Shown one piece after another: positions 56,371 through 62,000 of a stretch of DNA of 62,000 nt. Each line of letters starts with the position of its first letter. Within the stretch, counting starts at the first letter, position 1. The translations under genes were made by a program, and so were the position numbers. The DNA is from Branchiostoma floridae (Eukaryota > Chordata > Leptocardii > Amphioxiformes > Branchiostomatidae): contig NC_049986.1 of NCBI RefSeq assembly GCF_000003815.2, positions 3,240,679 to 3,302,678 on the forward strand, read 5' to 3'. The notes beneath the pieces are model-generated. The model saw nothing but the letters and a program-made list of their open reading frames with translations, made no database searches and had not been told where the DNA came from.

Positions 56371-56950
56371 GTCGATAACAGCTGCCGTTTTCTTTATCTT
56401 CAAACCCTGTAGTGGAACAGATCTGCCTCACGAACAAGCTTCATCCACTAAAACGGAGACTCCTAATATCCAACCGTACGCAGTGGCCTATGCCGAGTCG
56501 GCATAACTACGAGGATCTGACGGAAGCTCAGCCACAAGCGGACGAAACATTCCTGGTCGTGACAGAACCCCAGAAGACAACTATATCATTCAGCCATATG
56601 CAGTGACCTATGGCGAAGACCTAGGATGAGAGTTTAAGCCATATTCAGTGGCTCACGATGAAGACCCAGGACCACAGCGTCAGTGCCATACAGCGGCCAG
56701 CTTCATTGATGACCAAGAGCAAGACGACAACTATAAGATCCAGCCGTATGCAGTAGGCTACCCTGACTCCCCATAAGGAAGCAGTGCATCCGCAGAGGCT
56801 CAGGATTAAAAATCACTGGAAAATGGTTCTGACGAGCTGACAGAAAACGACAATCAACCAATCGTTTAATTAGAGGACTGTTTGCTGTCAACTGATGACG
56901 ACATACAGCCTGAATATATGTTTGCTCTGCCAGCTGATGGACAGCTTTAG
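56366..56950 (+). pseudogene. Decayed receptor-like tail with IQPYAVxY repeats
   Basis: In one plus frame a half membrane helix (LSITAAVFFIFKP) is followed by NIQPYAVAYAESA-stop, IIQPYAVTYGEDLG-stop, EFKPYSVAHDEDPG and KIQPYAVGYPDSP-stop, then a similar DIQPEYMFALP. The frame is kept between repeats but broken by TAA (56504), TGA and TAA (about 56774). I associate repeated IQPYAVAY tails with amphioxus membrane proteins. The ectodomain exons are missing, replaced upstream by an antisense LINE. Confidence 0.6.
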
Positions 56951-58143
56951 TGCCAGACAGGCGGACGTCTACTGAAGCTGTAACTTGAGTGGAAGTGTCT
57001 CCATGGATGTACTCGTGTGAGTATGTTGGAATTGTAGATCTAAACTATCATATGAACAGTTGTCATAACTGTATTTATCTGTGCATCATGAAAATGTAGA
57101 TCAAAATTGCTCTATATTTTCAGTAATGACTATCATTGCTGAATCATTATAAAGCTGTAGATGTATCAATCTGTATGTATCGAACATGCGGATGCATTGT
57201 TTGGTCATGTTGATTATTTCAGTTATTGCTATAGTCGTCACATGTACGAAATCAACGATACAAAGACAAGCAATTTGTAAATGTTAGTCAAAAGTCTACC
57301 TATAACATCCGTTACTGATTACAATTATTCAGACAGATTGAATTGTAATACTAGTAAGATGCAGCAAACATCAATCAAAAGTCAACTTTGGATATGAATA
57401 CAAACTGCCAGACAAATCAAGTAACCTTATATATTTGCCAGACAATAATTACCTCAGGTGTGGAAATAGAACACCTACATTAATGTATGTGCCCCTGGCA
57501 GTTGCGTGCAATTAACACACGCGAGCACACGTGTACATGTATCACCAAGCAATGCTACAAGTCCTTGCTATAAGCAATGGGGGGATTAAATTCGTAAACC
57601 AAACAAAACAAAACAAAACAAAAGTTAAACTAAATAGATTCACAGTCCTCTGTGACTCTAAAGGAAACTTTAATGCTTTTCTAAATCACATTAACACTTG
57701 GACAAGTAATACATTTCTCAGAGTGCCATTTCTTCTAACAAATGCTAGAGATACTGTCGGTTCCGTGTAATTCATAACTGACTGTATTGCAAATGGTTAG
57801 AAAATAGACATAATGCTATCATTACTATAATTGTTTATTTCATTCATCATCATTGCTAAATTAGGTCATCGTAGTAAAACGGAAAAATGAATAAACAAAT
57901 ATACCTAAAGATCAGCATGTTTCGAGTCATTTCGGGAAGGCCGGTCGAATAAAAAAGATGAAAGACAAAGATCACGATTTTCCCCAGCAACCTCTGCTTG
58001 GAGATTAGTCTGTTGGTGCTTATATGATGCAGTAACAAAATAAATATTTGACATGTTAACGAGACATGTTGCACACTGTTTGGTCTTTGGATACTCTCTT
58101 TGCCCATAATAGATCTGCTTGGGGATTAGGTTCGAATAGTGTT
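56951..58143. other. Region without recognised gene
   Basis: AT-rich, (CAAAA)n at 57599-57622, and two copies of a TCTGCTTGG(A/G)GATTAG motif (57990 and 58111). Confidence 0.5.
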
Positions 58144-58664
58144 NNNNNNNNNNNNNNNNNNNNNNNNNNNNNNNNNNNNNNNNNNNNNNNNNNNNNNNNN
58201 NNNNNNNNNNNNNNNNNNNNNNNNNNNNNNNNNNNNNNNNNNNNNNNNNNNNNNNNNNNNNNNNNNNNNNNNNNNNNNNNNNNNNNNNNNNNNNNNNNNN
58301 NNNNNNNNNNNNNNNNNNNNNNNNNNNNNNNNNNNNNNNNNNNNNNNNNNNNNNNNNNNNNNNNNNNNNNNNNNNNNNNNNNNNNNNNNNNNNNNNNNNN
58401 NNNNNNNNNNNNNNNNNNNNNNNNNNNNNNNNNNNNNNNNNNNNNNNNNNNNNNNNNNNNNNNNNNNNNNNNNNNNNNNNNNNNNNNNNNNNNNNNNNNN
58501 NNNNNNNNNNNNNNNNNNNNNNNNNNNNNNNNNNNNNNNNNNNNNNNNNNNNNNNNNNNNNNNNNNNNNNNNNNNNNNNNNNNNNNNNNNNNNNNNNNNN
58601 NNNNNNNNNNNNNNNNNNNNNNNNNNNNNNNNNNNNNNNNNNNNNNNNNNNNNNNNNNNNNNNN
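58144..58664. other. Assembly gap (521 N)
   Basis: Run of N; frames drawn through it are meaningless. Confidence 1.
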
Positions 58665-58822
58665 TAAATCTGACAATTATCGAGGAATTTACTAATTTCA
58701 GTTTGAATTATGGGATTTCATAGTTTTATTGCTAGACCAAACTTGTTTATCTATATCATTAAGATCCTGTGTCATTTTAAGTTACATGTCTAATTAATTA
58801 TTCATAATTTATGCTAATTTGA

Positions 58823-59057
58823 TGACGTCATTGGTCAAAATCCAAGATGGGGGATAATGCCATTTTCAACGATAAATACATGTTATTTTTACTCAAATTC
58901 CGTCAAAATCTTTATTTTCTTACAAAACACAATCATTTGAATCTTTTTAGTCCACTCCTATTTGGTTTTGGGGTTATATGTGGATACAATCGTATTTTAG
59001 AAAATTCAAGCTTGTTGATCCAAGATGGCGGACAAATGACGTCATTTCCTGACGTCA
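58823..59057. promoter_or_regulatory. Cluster of three CRE octamers (TGACGTCA)
   Basis: Perfect TGACGTCA at 58823-58830, 59037-59044 and 59050-59057, with CCAAGATGG(C/G)GG twice (58841, 59029) and related TGACATCATAATTACGTCAT near 59208. Two halves of the segment look like copies, so this may be a repeat rather than a promoter. Confidence 0.4.
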
Positions 59058-59817
59058 TATTCGCGTCAGTGTCGTCGTCATTGGCAACAAAAGACTTGGC
59101 AGACTTAGACACCAATAAGATAACCTTTTTAGTCATCGTTTTCTTTAATACCTTTAAGTATAGCGGAAATTTCATATTTAGACGATTTTAGCCTAAAATA
59201 TGACATTATGACATCATAATTACGTCATATCACGTCAAAACGATACCAAACTTACAGATAATATAAAACTTTACTAGTACATCATCCCCTACAAATTTGG
59301 TGATCGTTACCCAAGTGGTTTCGAAATTACGAAGGGGGTGTCAAAAGAGACCCCCCCCCGTCCCAGGTATCCCAAAAAAGCCCGGTCTAGATAGGGTTAA
59401 ATGCTAACATGGCGTATCAGTAGCAGTCGTGTTTGCCGGAAAAATCTTCTTCATGTGTTTTTTCCTAAAGTATGAAATATGCCCGTTTTGTGCATCATTT
59501 TTCACATGAAAATGACGTTCCTCTAATTTTTTAACATTGGATATGTTGAAGGGTCGGAACAGGTCTGTCTTGTAGCTGAAGGAATATCCTCATATCAGCA
59601 TACCAAAAGTCATGATGATCCATTCATTCCTTCTTGACTTATTCTCTTTCAAAGTCTGAAACTCAAGCGGCTCCCGTAGTTCAAAAAAAGCTGCTAGGGG
59701 ACCCAGACACATACCTCTTACTCTCTGCCCTCTTTCTCAGTTACACATGTGACAACTTAAAAAGTCATGTCATGGAATGCAGTAGACGTATAAGGGACAC
59801 CTAATTTATTATGCAAA
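59058..59817. other. Region without recognised gene
   Basis: Poly-C runs and AT-rich sequence, no coding frame. Confidence 0.5.
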
Positions 59818-60679
59818 NNNNNNNNNNNNNNNNNNNNNNNNNNNNNNNNNNNNNNNNNNNNNNNNNNNNNNNNNNNNNNNNNNNNNNNNNNNNNNNNNNN
59901 NNNNNNNNNNNNNNNNNNNNNNNNNNNNNNNNNNNNNNNNNNNNNNNNNNNNNNNNNNNNNNNNNNNNNNNNNNNNNNNNNNNNNNNNNNNNNNNNNNNN
60001 NNNNNNNNNNNNNNNNNNNNNNNNNNNNNNNNNNNNNNNNNNNNNNNNNNNNNNNNNNNNNNNNNNNNNNNNNNNNNNNNNNNNNNNNNNNNNNNNNNNN
60101 NNNNNNNNNNNNNNNNNNNNNNNNNNNNNNNNNNNNNNNNNNNNNNNNNNNNNNNNNNNNNNNNNNNNNNNNNNNNNNNNNNNNNNNNNNNNNNNNNNNN
60201 NNNNNNNNNNNNNNNNNNNNNNNNNNNNNNNNNNNNNNNNNNNNNNNNNNNNNNNNNNNNNNNNNNNNNNNNNNNNNNNNNNNNNNNNNNNNNNNNNNNN
60301 NNNNNNNNNNNNNNNNNNNNNNNNNNNNNNNNNNNNNNNNNNNNNNNNNNNNNNNNNNNNNNNNNNNNNNNNNNNNNNNNNNNNNNNNNNNNNNNNNNNN
60401 NNNNNNNNNNNNNNNNNNNNNNNNNNNNNNNNNNNNNNNNNNNNNNNNNNNNNNNNNNNNNNNNNNNNNNNNNNNNNNNNNNNNNNNNNNNNNNNNNNNN
60501 NNNNNNNNNNNNNNNNNNNNNNNNNNNNNNNNNNNNNNNNNNNNNNNNNNNNNNNNNNNNNNNNNNNNNNNNNNNNNNNNNNNNNNNNNNNNNNNNNNNN
60601 NNNNNNNNNNNNNNNNNNNNNNNNNNNNNNNNNNNNNNNNNNNNNNNNNNNNNNNNNNNNNNNNNNNNNNNNNNNNNNN
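59818..60679. other. Assembly gap (862 N)
   Basis: Largest gap of the window. Confidence 1.
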
Positions 60680-61350
60680 CATAGGTGAAAAACGGTGTTC
60701 TGCTACCTCATTGTTGGCCAAATCGGCCAGGTCGTTGACTTCATTTCGCGAGTTTGGCACAATCCATTATGCGTTTGGGGGACATGGTTCAACGGAGTCT
60801 GAGTATGTGGCTGTACAGTTTATGTGTTATAGCTCACTTACAACTGCATCACAGTGACCACCGTGAACCACTTATAACTGAAACCGGTAGTTGTATGGGG
60901 TGCACATTCACATTTTACTGCAGCCATATGTGTCGCTGCTGACAGATTCGGTCCCAAATGTAAAGTATTTACACAGTCACGTTTGTACATAGATTATCAA
61001 AATGTCGGTGGAAGTACAACAACGGTTATTAAAAAAAAAGCTCTTTATTCGGAGACTTAACGATCTAATGAAACTGTCGATTTGATCCCCCTTGTGGTTT
61101 TCACAGCTACTGCAGCGTTACAGGTAGTAGACTACCCCTGGTAGTCGAGTACAATTATAGTCAATTTCGTAGTCTTGGGTCAGTGACCTCCAACAGAAGA
61201 CCACATCTACTGTTCGAGGTCAATGACCCCAATTTAATAGTGAACATCTGTAGTACAGACAAATGAACTATAGTGGCGAAAGCAGGATATTATTGACTAA
61301 TGATTCAACTCTTCAGGAGGTTTTGTTGTCACATCTTATCACGACGAGGG
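60680..61350. other. Region without recognised gene; dispersed repeat and hairpin
   Basis: Contains the dispersed repeat at 60760-60826 and a hairpin with nuclear-receptor-like half-sites at 61175-61233. No ORF of note. Confidence 0.5.
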
Positions 61351-61352
61351 CT

Positions 61353-61486
61353 ACTTCCTTAATCTCCAAGCAGATCCACGGTGGCATAATATAGTATCAA
61401 ACCCACCGCTTGACTCCCTTAGCCGGCTATACTCCTTGGCCAGCTTTGATACTATCTGATGGCACCGTAGGATCTGCCTGGAGATT
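61353..61486. mobile_element. Hairpin MITE (TAATCTCC..GGAGATTA)
   Basis: TTAATCTCCAAGCAGATCCACGGTGGCA pairs with (T)GGCACCGTAGGATCTGCCTGGAGATTA; inside, ATAGTATCAAA pairs with TTTGATACTAT and TCCCTTAGCCGGCTATACTCC folds in the middle. About 134 bp and almost wholly self-complementary. Single ends of the family occur at 39706, 57990 and 58111. Confidence 0.8.
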
Positions 61487-62000
61487 ACTACTACCTTCGA
61501 GTGGAAGTCAAGTCTGTACAGTGAGTTATGATTGGGTTCACTATAGTTTGAAAATGCCAAAATAGTTGACAGGAAGATTGTTGAGATACCAACAAACACT
61601 CGGTGCATGTCACTGATTGAAACCCATTTTCCCATGGGAATGATGTATTACTTCTCGTTCAAAACCGGTTCTACCTGGTTGTATCTGCAGACGACGTTCT
61701 ACAAAGCTGATAAAAAAATATCGCCCTGTTCTGTTTGGATTTACTTAATTTCTTTGGGATAACATATGAAATCTTACATGTTTTAATAGTAAGTTTTTGA
61801 ACAGTTGCATCTTTAGGGGTTAAATACATATCACTATGGAGGATGAAAGTTCGTGTTTAGGTTTGTGTGAGCCCACGTGCCAACTTTCCACATGTTTGTA
61901 AATGTAGGTCAGAAATCCCCCCGAGAAATCACTCCTATAGGCGGATAACTTCCTTGGTCACCACAGCGCGCCTCCTGTCAGGTAATCCTTAAATAATCAC
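61487..62000. other. Region without recognised gene
   Basis: The minus-strand 94-residue frame at 61351-61635 runs through the hairpin MITE; its N-terminal hydrophobic part (VFVGISTIFLSTILAFS) looks like a signal sequence but there is no other support. Confidence 0.4.

Noticed and set aside
56153-56506. 117-residue plus ORF as a single protein
   Set aside because: Its first two thirds are antisense to a LINE C-terminus; only the last part belongs to the IQPYAVxY relic.
1-62000. CRISPR arrays, operons, bacterial promoters, tRNA or rRNA genes
   Set aside because: The window is eukaryotic; no array of regularly spaced short direct repeats with unique spacers and no cloverleaf or rRNA sequence was recognised by eye.

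Overview
The window is eukaryotic and animal: genes are split by short GT-AG introns, there are LINE and Penelope-type relics, many inverted-repeat DNA elements, microsatellites and seven runs of N. The gene set (LRRC23, a Gal3ST-type sulfotransferase, a CHK-kinase-like protein, a CYP2-like P450 relic, tandem C2H2 zinc fingers, and a relic tail with IQPYAVxY repeats that I associate with amphioxus proteins) best fits a lancelet (Branchiostoma). That assignment is an inference and was not tested by a search.

Layout. 1-6.7 kb is mobile-element country: a foldback element, a pogo-like MITE, a degenerate array, a mariner-like element, and one possible secreted-protein ORF with an in-frame TGA. 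7.37-8.09 kb (minus) carries the most striking coding exon: a signal peptide followed by nine PxSRYG-[R/H] repeats, read as a candidate multicopy amidated-peptide (RYamide-type) precursor. 10.9-20.2 kb is LRRC23 on the minus strand in five coding exons (348 aa). Its first intron contains a complete five-exon Gal3ST-like sulfotransferase on the opposite strand (457 aa), plus a decayed copy of one sulfotransferase exon. 20.55-27.09 kb is a 6.5 kb element or inverted duplication with arms of about 1.2 kb, one arm interrupted by a nested MITE. 28.3-29.7 kb holds a small membrane-protein ORF and an apparently exact 273 bp direct repeat.

30.3-32.65 kb (minus) is a complete three-exon CHK-kinase-like gene (403 aa). 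34.5-35.4 kb is a disabled P450 fragment and 36.1-36.4 kb a Penelope-like relic. 36.8-54.1 kb is a zinc-finger cluster. ZNF-A and ZNF-B (both minus) lie in direct duplicates that share 3' flanks; one carries a premature TAG and the other a 1-base frameshift. ZNF-B and ZNF-C face away from each other across a 4 kb palindrome of shared upstream DNA, and ZNF-C (plus, 12 fingers) is intact. A 2.9 kb LINE sits between ZNF-A and ZNF-B. 54-62 kb is mostly repeats, a LINE relic, the decayed IQPYAVxY tail, CRE-like octamers, gaps and a hairpin MITE.

The genes are not a pathway. The coherent stories are the nested LRRC23/sulfotransferase pair, the duplicated and partly decaying zinc-finger palindrome, and the candidate peptide precursor. 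All three multi-exon gene models close exactly in frame (1047, 1374 and 1212 nt), which supports the splice sites chosen by eye.
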